Assembly: GCA_965224745.1 (NCBI GenBank)
Contig: CBDCZY010000010.1
Location: forward strand, 248,001 to 312,000
Source: CBDCZY01 sp965224745
Lineage (GTDB): Bacteria; Pseudomonadota; Gammaproteobacteria; Methylococcales; Methylomonadaceae
Direction: 5' to 3'
Length of the DNA stretch: 64,000 nucleotides
The notes below the pieces were generated by a model. The model did not search any database and was not told where the DNA came from. It saw nothing but the letters and a program-made list of their open reading frames with translations. This document shows, in pieces, positions 43,799-53,464 of this stretch; within the stretch, counting starts at the first letter, position 1, and each line of letters opens with the position of its first letter. The position numbers and the translations under genes are program-made.

Positions 43799-44788
43799 AT
43801 GCCTAAAATAGTTCGTTTTCATCAAACCGGTGCGGCAGACGTGCTTAAAATTGAGGATTTACCACTGACAGAGCCTGGACAGGGTGAGATTCGCATCAAA
43901 GTAGAAGCGATTGGTCTGAATCGGGCTGAGGTGATGTTTCGGCAAGGACAATATTTGGAAAACCCAGAACTCCCTTCCCGCATTGGTTATGAGGCTGCGG
44001 GAGTTGTTGATGCCGTGGGCGCCGGGGTGAGCGGCTTTCGGATAGGAGACCGTGTCAGTAGCATTCCCGCTTTTTCGATAGGCAAGTACGGTGTTTATGG
44101 AGAAAGCGCTATCATTCCGGCTCATGCTGTTGCGCTTTACCCGGATCATCTTTCGGCCATTGAAGGCACTTCGATTTGGATGGCCTACTTGACTGCTTTT
44201 GGCGCACTTGTGGACATTGGGCAATTACAAAAAGAGCAGACAATCTTGATTACCGCCGCTAGTAGTAGTGTTGGATTGGCTGCGATTCAGACCACTAAAG
44301 CAATCGGTGCAACAGCGATTGCCACGACTCGCGGTGCAGACAAAAAGCAGTTCCTACTGGATGCGGGTGCAGATCATGTTGTTGTCACAAATGATGAAGA
44401 CTTAACAGAACGGGTATTGGCAGTGACTTCTGGTAAAGGTGCGGATGTTATCTTCGATCCGATCGGTGGCTCAATTCTGGATACGCTTGGTGAGGTTGCC
44501 GCAAATGGGGGTATTATTTTTGAATATGGCGCACTGTCCTCAGAGCAAACAATCTTTCCTTTATTCGCTGCGCTGGCGAAAGGGTTAACCATTCGCGGTT
44601 ATACCCTGTTTGAAATTACCCAGGATGCTCAGCGCCTTGCCAGTGGTAAGCGCTATGTTCTCGATGGTTTCCAATCCGGTGTTTTGAAACCGATAATTGA
44701 TCGCACTTTCCCCCTTGACGCTATTGCAGAAGCACATCGCCATATGGAATCCAACCAACAACTCGGCAAAATAGTGGTAACAGTCTGA
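43799..44788 (+). CDS. Zinc-independent MDR oxidoreductase (quinone oxidoreductase-like)
   Basis: 329 residues of the medium-chain dehydrogenase superfamily. A GroES-like N-terminal domain shows LNRAEVMFRQGQY and GYEAAGVVDAVGAGV. The cofactor-binding Rossmann fold shows ILITAASSSVGLAAIQ, an AASSxxG form typical of NADPH quinone reductases, and GADVIFDPIGG. No structural or catalytic zinc ligands are present. It likely reduces quinones or enones in the cytoplasm. GGAGAAG precedes the ATG. It stands alone between repeats. Confidence 0.9.
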   Translation: MPKIVRFHQTGAADVLKIEDLPLTEPGQGEIRIKVEAIGLNRAEVMFRQGQYLENPELPSRIGYEAAGVVDAVGAGVSGFRIGDRVSSIPAFSIGKYGVYGESAIIPAHAVALYPDHLSAIEGTSIWMAYLTAFGALVDIGQLQKEQTILITAASSSVGLAAIQTTKAIGATAIATTRGADKKQFLLDAGADHVVVTNDEDLTERVLAVTSGKGADVIFDPIGGSILDTLGEVAANGGIIFEYGALSSEQTIFPLFAALAKGLTIRGYTLFEITQDAQRLASGKRYVLDGFQSGVLKPIIDRTFPLDAIAEAHRHMESNQQLGKIVVTV

Positions 44789-44846
44789 CAATGTTACAAC
44801 TTGCGTGACACCAGTTTAGGAACGTCAAGTTTCATGCGGGTTACTT

Positions 44847-45015
44847 AATTTTACTTTGTCAGATTAGATAATACGTTCTTTTCAAACACGTCGTTCCGGC
44901 AGGGATTGCTGGAATCAAGACTCCATGAAGGGAGTTGTGTTTTCCATCCATTGACCTGGATACCCGCTCACTGGCGGGCATGACGAGTCTGTAGATTAAT
45001 CTGCCAAAGTAGACC
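44847..45015 (+). repeat. MITE family 1, copy 3 (169 bp)
   Basis: Left end AATTTTACTTTGTCAGATTA, right end TTAATCTGCCAAAGTAGA (inverted match with two differences). The interior GTCGTTCCGGCAGGGATTGC and TGGATACCCGCTC are shared with the other copies in reverse order. This is the most diverged copy. Confidence 0.8.
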
Positions 45016-45072
45016 TTTTCAATCTTATACTTGAGTTCCTATAAAAACCTCACAATATCGTCATATCGTGAC

Positions 45073-45102
45073 ACGAAATATCACAATTACGCGATATTTC
45101 GT
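45073..45102. promoter_or_regulatory. Enhancer-like inverted repeat upstream of the sigma-54 promoter
   Basis: ACGAAATATC-N10-GATATTTCGT, perfect 10-base arms. A second, overlapping half (ATATCGTGACACGAAATAT) sits just before. Centred about 110 bases before the -24 box, the usual distance for a bacterial enhancer-binding activator. Confidence 0.55.
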
Positions 45103-45193
45103 CATCTTCTTACGGATTAAAAATTCCTTCAGTCCTCTGCCAAACAACATAACTAGTTGATTATATAGAGTTATCATATTGTCATTGTGTTGT

Positions 45194-45208
45194 TGGCACA
45201 CCCTATGC
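45194..45208 (+). promoter_or_regulatory. Sigma-54 (RpoN) promoter
   Basis: TGGCAC-ACCCT-ATGC matches the consensus TGGCAC-N5-TTGC at nine of ten defined positions, with exact spacing from GG to GC (12 bases). It lies 52 bases before the first small ORF. Confidence 0.75.
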
Positions 45209-45260
45209 TTTTAAGAATATGAAAGGCAAGAAAATATCTAGCCTAGCGGAGAGCTGAATT

Positions 45261-45332
45261 ATGAACACATTTAAAGACTCTTTTCGAATGGGACTGATCG
45301 CCGTCGTAGTCGGCTATTTTCTGTTTACCTAA
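45261..45332 (+). CDS. 23-residue single-span membrane peptide (putative)
   Basis: ATG 45261 to TAA 45332 encodes a short polar start (MNTFKDSFRM) and a hydrophobic tail (GLIAVVVGYFLFT) long enough to cross or insert in the inner membrane. CGGAGAG lies seven bases before the ATG, and a sigma-54 promoter 52 bases upstream points at it. Known classes of such peptides regulate membrane proteins or act as toxins; nothing here decides the role. I recognise no homologue. Without promoter and ribosome site this would not be callable. Confidence 0.5.
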   Translation: MNTFKDSFRMGLIAVVVGYFLFT

Positions 45333-45484
45333 AACTGACCAGGCCTAACTTTCATAGCTCGAAAAAGCTGGAAATTTAAACCATGTTGGCAACCTTCGAT
45401 AACCCATGATTCCTGTTGACTTACAAGGAATTGTTAAACGTTAAATTGACCGTTGCTAGCAATCCAATCATTAAGGAGATTATT

Positions 45485-45646
45485 ATGAACAACTATGATT
45501 CAATTAATACAAAACAAATTTGGGAACCCGAAGAATTAGAATTTTGGGAGCTGGATGACTTTGTGGATGTAATCCAACAACACGATAAGGTTTCAATGCT
45601 TGAACAGAGCCACGACAGTTATTGCAGTCTTCAAAGCATCAATTGA
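45485..45646 (+). CDS. 53-residue acidic hypothetical protein
   Basis: ATG 45485 with AGGAG (45474-45478) six bases upstream. The product is Glu/Asp-rich (QIWEPEELEFWELDDFVDVI in the middle), soluble, with one Cys. It lies 152 bases after the membrane peptide and probably on the same sigma-54 transcript, although a separate promoter is possible. The longer frame from 45416 lacks a ribosome site. Function is unknown. Confidence 0.55.
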   Translation: MNNYDSINTKQIWEPEELEFWELDDFVDVIQQHDKVSMLEQSHDSYCSLQSIN

Positions 45647-45866
45647 TAAACGCCATGTATATTTCAACTTTTTAGCCCATGTTGCAACTTAGGCCACACC
45701 TGAGTTACCTCATGGGTTAAAGAATAAGCTGTTAATAGCGGATCAGACCGTTAGTGGTTGGCCTACTAAGCATAATATTTCTGCCATCATCAAATATATA
45801 AAATATAATCAGATAGCAAGTATTTCATTGCAGGTTTACCCCAATATTTTTGAACCTGAAGTATTT

Positions 45867-47240
45867 TCCAATTCAGAAATGAGTCTGAAATGTGCATAAA
45901 AGTTAAGCCATTTTTTTCTGTTCAAAAATCTGGTTAAAAAGTTTCTGTCTTTCTTTTTTTAGGATTATAGCGGCCTGATTATCGGTTATTGCCATGGCAA
46001 CCTGATCGAGTATCGCAAAGCTTATTCCCGGTTTCAAATATTTTTCACTGTCAGGTAGTGATTTGAGTTTGTCATAAGGTGTCATCATGTTTTTATAGGG
46101 GTATTGCTTAGACTGCTTTCCTTTATCGTCGGTGATGATTTCAGGATAAAAGCAGGGCCTGTGATAGTTAACATAGGGGTACAAATACTTGATATTGAAT
46201 TCATTCAGCCTCGCAGCCCATCTTTGTGGGATATGGGTATAGCCAAAAACCTTTCTGACCACCGCGGCATTTTTGCCTTCAACCAGTGCATTATCATTGG
46301 TTTGTCGGGATCGTGATTTGGTCATTTCAATCAATAGCTTATTTAACAGGTTCTCTACGGGCTTGTTGATATATTCTGACCCATTGTCAGAGTGAAAACC
46401 TTTGATGATAAAGGGAAAAGTTTCCAGTATTTGTTCAAGCACGGGGATTAAAAAGTGTTCGCTGATTTTTTCAACGGATAAGATCATTTCAAACTGAGTG
46501 ACTTCATCAACTACATTGATATGATAAACGCCTTTTTGCTTGTCCTGGTCGCCCTGGTGAACGGTATCAACGCGAAGGTATCCTGGCTGACCGTTGGCTT
46601 GTGGTTTTCTTTTGTCGCCAATGGCGATCTGCCTGGGTTTGGTTTTTTCAAAGTCTCTGCGCTGTAACTGATAGGTTTTTGATGCCCTCAGATTGTAGAG
46701 GTGTGAAACAGAGATTGTCGCCAGCTTTTGATACTGCTTCTCTCCGTACACCTGATAGGAACGCTCAATAAGCTTTTTCACGGCATGACCACAAGGTTTC
46801 TCATGCCATTCATCAATGTCTGCCAATAATCGAATATCGCGCTGAGAATATTTTCGGTTGAAACCATTGCCTCTTGCTGGGCTGTACCTGACGTAACCGG
46901 TCTTTCGGTACTGCGCGATGAGACGTGTCATCTGCTGGCGGGAATAACCGGTTAGCTTAATCAGAAACCGACTAATGATGCCCTTGTCTTTTTTATTGCA
47001 GGACAGGTAGTTGAATTTAACGAGTCCCTTTTGGATCAATTGATACCGCTCAGCTTTATTACCCGGTATCGAATAGGCTATCGATTGGTTGCCCTGTAAA
47101 AAGGATTCGAGGTGCTCTATTTGGGTTAAATTATCGATGTTCATAATCATTTTCATAAAGTGGATTATGAACAGAAAAGCTATTTCAGGCTCATTTTATA
47201 CTGGAAATAAGGAGTCGTTTCAGACTCATTTCATATTGGA
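45867..47240 (-). mobile_element. Insertion sequence with rve-type transposase (~1.37 kb)
   Basis: Near-identical inverted ends: TCCAATTCAGAAATGAGTCT at 45867 and, inverted, TCCAATATGAAATGAGTCTG at 47240, with GAAATGAGTCTGAAA perfectly shared. A second, subterminal half-copy (AAAATGAGCCTGAAAT, inverted) lies at the right end (about 47183-47198). Exact ends may be one or two bases further out; no target duplication is evident. Confidence 0.75.
45903..47156 (-). CDS. Integrase-core (rve) transposase
   Basis: 417 residues. An N-terminal helix-turn-helix region is followed by an integrase catalytic core with three acidic positions: LRVDTVHQGD, FHSDNGSEYIN and DNALVEGKNAAVVRK. The C-terminal region has VNYHRPCFYPE, reminiscent of phage-Mu/IS481-like integrases. 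I cannot place it confidently in a named IS family; an unclassified or IS1202-like group is possible. ATG start; gene and inverted ends are intact, so it may be mobile. Confidence 0.85.
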   Translation of the reverse strand: MKMIMNIDNLTQIEHLESFLQGNQSIAYSIPGNKAERYQLIQKGLVKFNYLSCNKKDKGIISRFLIKLTGYSRQQMTRLIAQYRKTGYVRYSPARGNGFNRKYSQRDIRLLADIDEWHEKPCGHAVKKLIERSYQVYGEKQYQKLATISVSHLYNLRASKTYQLQRRDFEKTKPRQIAIGDKRKPQANGQPGYLRVDTVHQGDQDKQKGVYHINVVDEVTQFEMILSVEKISEHFLIPVLEQILETFPFIIKGFHSDNGSEYINKPVENLLNKLLIEMTKSRSRQTNDNALVEGKNAAVVRKVFGYTHIPQRWAARLNEFNIKYLYPYVNYHRPCFYPEIITDDKGKQSKQYPYKNMMTPYDKLKSLPDSEKYLKPGISFAILDQVAMAITDNQAAIILKKERQKLFNQIFEQKKMA

Positions 47241-47384
47241 CAAGACTCCTGATTGCTTTCTTGTGGTCTGTAAGTTAGGCTGGATAACAACTAATAAAGC
47301 AGCATGCATAGGTATTGTTATTCAAGTTTAGATTGACCCCATTCTAAGCGTTTGCTTAATTTAACTACTAATAAAAACAGGTTC

Positions 47385-48380
47385 ATGCCATCTCCTTTCA
47401 AATACAAAATCGTACTGCTTTTTTACCCCTGTTTTTTGAGTTTTACCGCTAATGCGGAAAATACCTGGGTTACCGTTAAACCTTCCTACCGGCAAGTGAC
47501 CATCACAGGTTTTAGCCGAGCCCGCCACAGTATGATTTTATCAACAGAAGTGGACGGGAAAGTTGAGCAGGTATTTGCTGACGTTGGGGATGCGGTTCCT
47601 GATCATGGCAACGTTGCTTGCCTGGATAAAACGTTTGTCAAAAATGATATCAATTCTGTAAAAAATGAAGTTGCACAACATCAGAATGATGTTCGTTATT
47701 ATTCTAAGCAGGTAGAACGCTATCAGGCACTGGTTGGAAAACAAAGTGCGGCCATCAGCCAGCTAGATGAATTTCAACGGCAGCTTGGCAACTCAAGGCG
47801 GATGGCTCAGATTAAAAGGCTGGAACGACAGAGATTTGAAGAAAAGCAAATACGCCACTGCATAAAGTCACCCGTTGGTTGGCGAGTGGTTGAACGTTAC
47901 GTCGAACCAGGGCAGTGGCTTGATGTGGGCGTAGAGGTCGCAAAAGTGGCTGACTATAGCAAGCTTTTGGTGCCGTTAGCGCTATCCGTCAGAGAAATGA
48001 CGGCCTTACAAAAAAACCAGGATGAACTGAAGGTCAAGCTATCCGAATACGCTCAACAGGTGACGGCTACTATCGAACGCATTTCTCCCGCTTTCGATGA
48101 TGAAACGCGAAAAATACAGGTCGATTTATTGTTGCAAGAAAATCTTCCTATCTACCGCGGAGGATTACGAGTTGAGGTCAAACTAGATCTCCCCGATCCT
48201 GCCGGTACTTTTTTAATCTCTGAAAAGGCCTTGGATAAACGTTATGAGGAAGTGTGGGCGGAACGAAAAGGAGGGGAGTCTCTTCGGGTAGACTGGCTTG
48301 GCAATGCAATAAAAGGCCAAGTCCGTATCGCTTCTCCAGAGATAACAGCTGGTGATCAATTTAAAATCCTCCAACCTTAG
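47385..48380 (+). CDS. RND efflux system periplasmic adaptor (membrane fusion protein)
   Basis: About 331 residues from ATG 47385. The signal peptide (IVLLFYPCFLSFTANA) is followed by a lipoyl half-motif region (SRARHSMILSTEVDGKVEQVFADVGDAV), a short alpha-hairpin (DVRYYSKQVERYQALVGKQS...), the return lipoyl strand (VGWRVVERYVEPGQWLDVG) and a beta-barrel. The helical hairpin is short, and the membrane-proximal domain appears reduced, so this is a compact adaptor. It links the RND pump to an outer-membrane channel. It ends 14 bases before the pump gene, so both form one operon. No outer-membrane factor gene is present. Confidence 0.85.
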   Translation: MPSPFKYKIVLLFYPCFLSFTANAENTWVTVKPSYRQVTITGFSRARHSMILSTEVDGKVEQVFADVGDAVPDHGNVACLDKTFVKNDINSVKNEVAQHQNDVRYYSKQVERYQALVGKQSAAISQLDEFQRQLGNSRRMAQIKRLERQRFEEKQIRHCIKSPVGWRVVERYVEPGQWLDVGVEVAKVADYSKLLVPLALSVREMTALQKNQDELKVKLSEYAQQVTATIERISPAFDDETRKIQVDLLLQENLPIYRGGLRVEVKLDLPDPAGTFLISEKALDKRYEEVWAERKGGESLRVDWLGNAIKGQVRIASPEITAGDQFKILQP

Positions 48381-48394
48381 GTAGAGCCACCCAA

Positions 48395-51300
48395 ATGCAG
48401 GCTGTCGTTCGATTTTCATTGAAGCAAAAGGTATTTTATAACCTGGTTTTTATCCTTCTCACCGTAGTCGGTTTTTTCGCTATGAGTCTGTTGCCTGCGG
48501 AAAGGTATCCCAATGTCGATTTTGGCGAGGCTAGTATTACCACTTTTTATCCAGGGGCTTCACCTACCGATGTGGAAACTTTGGTCACCCGCAAGCTGGA
48601 AGAACAGATTGAAACCGTTGAAAATATTGAATGGATTAATGCCACATCTTATCCGGAACGATCGCAAATTCGTCTAAAATTCATTGATGATTCGGATTAT
48701 CCTCATCTGTTTAACGAAGTGCGATTTAAAGTTTTGAACATGATGGGTGAATTACCCGACGAGATCGACCCGCCGGAAATAGATAGCGCTACAGTTGATG
48801 ATTTTTTGCCAGTCATCGCTATTAATTTAGCAGGCCAACATAGCAACCGTGCTCTGGTGTTACTGGGCGAGCAGCTTAAAACCAGAATTCAAAAAATCCC
48901 TGGCGTCAAGGAGGTGGATGTCTCTGGTGAATATATTCGTGAATTTCACGTCTACCTGGATATTCAAAAATTGCGTCAGTTTGGCGTTAGTTTTGACGAC
49001 GTTGTTACGGCTCTGGAACAGGCAAATGTGTCCATACCTGCCGGCAATTTTAAAAGCAAAAATAATAGCTTCCTAGTTCAAGTCGATGAAAAATTTAGTA
49101 ATCGGGAACAGGTGGTAAAAACGGTAATCCGTAGAGATGGCGATGGTGGTTTTATTCGACTTGAGGATGTGATTACCAGGGCAGATCTGGACTATCGTGA
49201 TCCAGTGGTGATTTCGTCAGTAAATGGCAACGATGTCGTTTCGTTACAAGTGATTAAAACGCCCGCCGGAAACGCGATAGACATCAAAGAAGCGATTGTT
49301 CAGGAACTGGACCAATCTAAAAACCTGTTTGAGCGGGAAAAGCTCGAAGTCACGTTGACCCAGGATTCTACCAATAAAATTAATGACGGGTTGACTACGC
49401 TTGGTTTAAACATGCTGGTAGGTATGTTCTTGGTCTCTGCCATCATTTGGTATTTCATGGGGTTTCGTAATGCAGGTTTGGTCACAATAGGCATTCCCTT
49501 TTCCTTCATGATCACCATGTTACTGATGTATCTGACTGGCAATAGTCTCAATGAAATAAGCTTGTTTGCCTTTGTACTGGTAACCGGCATTATTGTGGAT
49601 GATGCTATCGTGGTGTGTGAAAATATTTATCGCCATATCCAACAAGGTAACGAGGTCTATCTAGCCATTATTCAGGGTACCTCAGAAGTTGGGTTGCCCG
49701 TCTTGTCCTCTACGCTGACGACTATAGCTGCGTTTCTGCCGATGTTGATTATGTCGGGTCCCACGGGTGATTTTTTTGCCCAAATACCCATCGCTGTTAC
49801 GTTTGCACTGATTGCCTCGCTCATCGAATGTTTGCTGATATTGCCGATACATTACCTTGACTTTGGCCCAAGGCAATCTGGGAAACAGAATGAGCAACAG
49901 GAACCTGATAATATCATCCTGACATTCAGTCGTTCTATGACACGCCGAGCATTAAAATTTACGTTGCAACACCGTGCTATCAGTGTGCTGAGTATTTTTT
50001 TGTTACTGTTTGCAGCAATAGGGATTCTGGTAGTGTCGGCTATGGGAACAGTTCCATTAATCAATATCAAATTCTTTCCCGACGACTACACCGTTTACTA
50101 TGCCGATATAAAAGGTCCAGCTGACATGTCGATAGAGCAAATCGATAACAAAGTTCGGGATGTTGCTCGTTTCATTATGGCGGATGGCCCAGGCATGGCG
50201 GAGGCGGCTGGTGGCTTTGCTGGGTTCTATCCTAATGAAGATTATGAACCGATATACGGCAACCATTTTGGTACTGTTATGGTGACGCTACCGGTTAAAG
50301 ACCTGCAGACATTTGATAATCCATTGGAACACCTGGAAAGTATGCGTAGTCGGTTGCAAAAGGCTTTCGCCAAAGATGGTTTTTCCTTGAGTGTGCATGC
50401 TCAAAAAGATGGTCCCCCCACAGGCAAAGATATCAACGTGCGGGTTGTTGGCACCGAAGTTGATGCAATTTCAGGGTTAGCGGACGAAATTTTCACTTTT
50501 TTTCAGACCGAGAAGACAATAGCACCGTACCTTGTCGATTTGGAAGATGGGCGAGGTATTCCTAAGCAGGTTTATCGTTTTACCATCAACCATGAACGAC
50601 TGAAAGAGTATGATCTTGATAGTGATCAGGTAACCCGATTGGCAGGTAGCGTTCTGGATGGTCGTTATGTAGGTAAATACCGTTTGACTGACGAAGAAGT
50701 TGATCTGAAAGTGTTAGTCGCGCCGCAATTTATCAAAAACCCGCAACAAGCATTGACAATACCCGTAGTTGAACATGCCAGCGGCCCGGTACGCTTGGGT
50801 GACGTTGCTAATTTAAATACCCATTTACAACCGGGTGAGTTACATCGCTATCAGGGGCAGCGCGCTATCGGCATTACTGCGAATATCAAGCCGGAAACGC
50901 CCACCTCTTCGCCCGCCATCATTGCAGCCGTGCAAGCTTTTTATGGCAAAATTCAAGATCAATACCCAGGGGCGAGTTTGATTTTTGGCGGTGAGCATGA
51001 GGATACGCAACGCTCTTATACCTCGTTGATGTACGCTTTCATCATTGCTATTATGATTATGTACATCATACTGGCCGCGCAATTTCAGTCCTATTTACAA
51101 CCTGCCATTATTCTTTCCGCTATCGCTTTTGCGTTGATTGGCGTGGTCTTCGGCAAGCTTTTGACACAATCGTTATTTACCGTCAACAGCTTTATCGCGG
51201 TGATTGGGGTCGCCGGAGTCGTTGTCAACGACTCCTTAATCTTGATCGATTTTATGAACAAGCGTTACCAAGCTGGCGTTGCCCGAAGAGATGCCATCGA

Positions 51301-51541
51301 GCAGGCTATTGCAGTGCGTTTGCGTCCGATTATATTAACAACATTGACTACCACCTTAGGCCTTTTACCCATGGCGCTTGGGTTTCCTGAGGAATCTCTC
51401 GTTTGGGGTGCAATGGCCTCTACCTTTGTTTCCGGTCTGGCTACCGCAACCATATTGACATTATTCATCGTCCCAGTGTTGTGGGATATGATTTTGGAAA
51501 GACAAGAACGAAAGGATCAGAGGCAGCTTATGGCGTCATAA
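48395..51541 (+). CDS. RND family efflux permease
   Basis: 1048 residues, standard for a single-chain RND pump with 12 membrane helices and two large periplasmic loops. Landmarks: NVDFGEASITTFYPGASPTD and EEQIETVENIEW early on; the proton-relay pair in TM4 (GIIVDDAIVVCENIYRHI); the C-terminal counterpart GVVVNDSLILIDFMNK, where the usual relay Lys is replaced, as in a known RND subgroup; and RLRPIILTTLTTTLGLLPM. It expels unknown hydrophobic compounds using proton motive force. Co-operonic with its adaptor. Confidence 0.93.
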   Translation: MQAVVRFSLKQKVFYNLVFILLTVVGFFAMSLLPAERYPNVDFGEASITTFYPGASPTDVETLVTRKLEEQIETVENIEWINATSYPERSQIRLKFIDDSDYPHLFNEVRFKVLNMMGELPDEIDPPEIDSATVDDFLPVIAINLAGQHSNRALVLLGEQLKTRIQKIPGVKEVDVSGEYIREFHVYLDIQKLRQFGVSFDDVVTALEQANVSIPAGNFKSKNNSFLVQVDEKFSNREQVVKTVIRRDGDGGFIRLEDVITRADLDYRDPVVISSVNGNDVVSLQVIKTPAGNAIDIKEAIVQELDQSKNLFEREKLEVTLTQDSTNKINDGLTTLGLNMLVGMFLVSAIIWYFMGFRNAGLVTIGIPFSFMITMLLMYLTGNSLNEISLFAFVLVTGIIVDDAIVVCENIYRHIQQGNEVYLAIIQGTSEVGLPVLSSTLTTIAAFLPMLIMSGPTGDFFAQIPIAVTFALIASLIECLLILPIHYLDFGPRQSGKQNEQQEPDNIILTFSRSMTRRALKFTLQHRAISVLSIFLLLFAAIGILVVSAMGTVPLINIKFFPDDYTVYYADIKGPADMSIEQIDNKVRDVARFIMADGPGMAEAAGGFAGFYPNEDYEPIYGNHFGTVMVTLPVKDLQTFDNPLEHLESMRSRLQKAFAKDGFSLSVHAQKDGPPTGKDINVRVVGTEVDAISGLADEIFTFFQTEKTIAPYLVDLEDGRGIPKQVYRFTINHERLKEYDLDSDQVTRLAGSVLDGRYVGKYRLTDEEVDLKVLVAPQFIKNPQQALTIPVVEHASGPVRLGDVANLNTHLQPGELHRYQGQRAIGITANIKPETPTSSPAIIAAVQAFYGKIQDQYPGASLIFGGEHEDTQRSYTSLMYAFIIAIMIMYIILAAQFQSYLQPAIILSAIAFALIGVVFGKLLTQSLFTVNSFIAVIGVAGVVVNDSLILIDFMNKRYQAGVARRDAIEQAIAVRLRPIILTTLTTTLGLLPMALGFPEESLVWGAMASTFVSGLATATILTLFIVPVLWDMILERQERKDQRQLMAS

Positions 51542-51727
51542 TCGTCTGATTGAATCGGTACTCCATGGACGGCTTTAAGCTTCCCATTTAAAGCTTTGGT
51601 TACTCGTTTCAAGATCAAGATGGGTTAAGGCGAGTTTGATTAATAATCTGACGAAGTATAATCATGGTGTGCGCTTGAAATGTTCGCCATAAACTCTAAA
51701 CTTATACGCTATTGTTCCCAACTTATA

Positions 51728-53383
51728 CCTTAATCCGTGATTTAAGGAGTTAATATAATGAGTTATCTAGCTGATTAATAAGCAATAAAGTGTTAAAATA
51801 GAGGCGTTAAAAACTTCACCCAACAAGTGCAAAATGAAACGTCTTATCATCGAACAATCCACAACAGAAACTTATACAAGTCATTCTGGTTTGGCCTTAG
51901 TTGGCTTATGTTTAAATCGATATAGCACTATTCATAAAGCGCTCAAGGCCGGCATTCCTTTACGCCATGGCATTTCGCACAGCGACATCATCAAATCATA
52001 CATTGGAACGCTATGTTTAGGCAAAAGCGACTTCGAAGCAATCGAGAACTACCGAGATGATGACTACTTCAAGAACGCGCTGTCGATTAAGCACGTACCC
52101 TCAAGCGCAAGATTAAGACAACGACTGGATGAAGAGGCTGAAGCACTATTGGTCATCATGCAACAATGTAATATTGAATTTCTGACTCATGCCGGGGTAC
52201 CGGTGACGCCATTGGCCACCCATCATGTCGCATTGGATATTGATGTGTATCCGATGAACAATGAGAAGACCCAGAAGGAAGGTGTTTCCAGAACCTATAA
52301 AGGCCATGATGGCTATGCGCCGATTGCGGCTTATCTGGGTAATGAGGGTTGGTGTCTGCTTAATGAACTTCGAGAAGGTAAGCAGCATTGTCAAAACGGT
52401 TTTCAAAAGACGCTGGACCGCGTCATTGAATATGCTCGGTGCTTGACTGAGGCTCCGCTGCTGGTGCGTTTGGATAGCGGACATGATGCCTTGGATACCC
52501 GTGTCTGGCTGCACCAAAACCAAGTGGACTCTATCCTGAAATGGAACCCCAGAAAACAAGACCTGGAGGCTTGGTTAGCCTTGGCTGAACAACAAGGCAA
52601 ATGGACAACGCCGAGGGTCGGCAAACGGGTCGCCTTGTTCAGTGTCCAAGAAACCCAACAACAAGACGGGCAAACCTATCGCTTCCGCCGCGTCATGCGG
52701 GTTATCGAAAGAACTATGGATGCAGAGGGTCAAATGCTGTTAATCCCTGAGATAGAAATAGAAGGCTGGTGGACCTCATTAAATTCGCTCGCCTACGCTG
52801 ATGAACAGATCATTGCTCTTTACCAAGATCATGCCACTTCCGAACAATTCCACAGTGAATTTAAAACCGACCTCGATATCGAACGCTTACCTTCGGGCAA
52901 ATTTGCCACCAACGACTTGATCATGGCATTGAGCGCTTATAGTTACAATATCTTGCGTTGGATCGGCTTAATCGGGCTCATAGGCAACATCAGTCCTGTC
53001 CGTCATCCGGCCAAAAGAAGGCGAATAAAAACGGTTATACAGGAACTAATGTACCTAGCGGCTCGGGTCATCCATGCTGGGCGACGAATAAAACTTCGTT
53101 TCTCCAAACACTGCCCGGGTTTTTTAGCATTTGAGTCAACCTACCATCGCTTAGCGTCAGGATAACACCCCACTATTCTTAAGAAAAATGCGAGAACATG
53201 TCTCTCAGGGATAGCAGTGCCGGGTGTACAGAATTTGGTGTCAATTGAGAGCTATTGAGGCTTAAAAAGCCTCAGTGTGCTCGTATTATTAGCTATTTCA
53301 AATAATAACAAGGTATTAAAACGTTGAAATGTTAATGTGGCTTCCCAAGGATTGGTGGATGCACTTTAAGTCACGGATTCAGG
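51728..53383 (+). mobile_element. IS1380-family insertion sequence (~1656 bp)
   Basis: Inverted ends CCTTAATCCGTGATTTAA and CCTGAATCCGTGACTTAA (16 of 18), typical in position and length for this family. It contains one transposase gene. IS21 copy 2 is inserted 13 bases beyond its right end. Confidence 0.85.
51834..53165 (+). CDS. IS1380-family transposase
   Basis: 443 residues. Family landmarks in order: HHVALDIDVYPMNNEKTQKE (first catalytic Asp), GVSRTYKGHDGYAPIAAYLG, NELREGKQHCQNG, LVRLDSGHDALD (second Asp), DHATSEQFHSEFKTDLDIER (catalytic Glu) and LPSGKFATNDLIMALSAYSYN. All key residues are present and the frame is intact. ATG start; the leader between the IS end and the gene is 106 bases. 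Confidence 0.93.
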   Translation: MKRLIIEQSTTETYTSHSGLALVGLCLNRYSTIHKALKAGIPLRHGISHSDIIKSYIGTLCLGKSDFEAIENYRDDDYFKNALSIKHVPSSARLRQRLDEEAEALLVIMQQCNIEFLTHAGVPVTPLATHHVALDIDVYPMNNEKTQKEGVSRTYKGHDGYAPIAAYLGNEGWCLLNELREGKQHCQNGFQKTLDRVIEYARCLTEAPLLVRLDSGHDALDTRVWLHQNQVDSILKWNPRKQDLEAWLALAEQQGKWTTPRVGKRVALFSVQETQQQDGQTYRFRRVMRVIERTMDAEGQMLLIPEIEIEGWWTSLNSLAYADEQIIALYQDHATSEQFHSEFKTDLDIERLPSGKFATNDLIMALSAYSYNILRWIGLIGLIGNISPVRHPAKRRRIKTVIQELMYLAARVIHAGRRIKLRFSKHCPGFLAFESTYHRLASG

Positions 53384-53464
53384 ATATATACTATCGTGTC
53401 TCGCGTCAATTACTTTGTCCGGTTTGGCGACAATTATGATGGCCGGTTGAGTGTTTAAGGTTTT

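Larger units (their letters stand above)
44789..45260. other. Regulatory gap with a MITE and a sigma-54 promoter region
   Basis: Holds MITE family 1 copy 3 (44847-45015), an enhancer-like inverted repeat (45073-45102) and a sigma-54 promoter (45194-45208) leading to the two small genes that follow. No other gene is seen. Confidence 0.6.
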
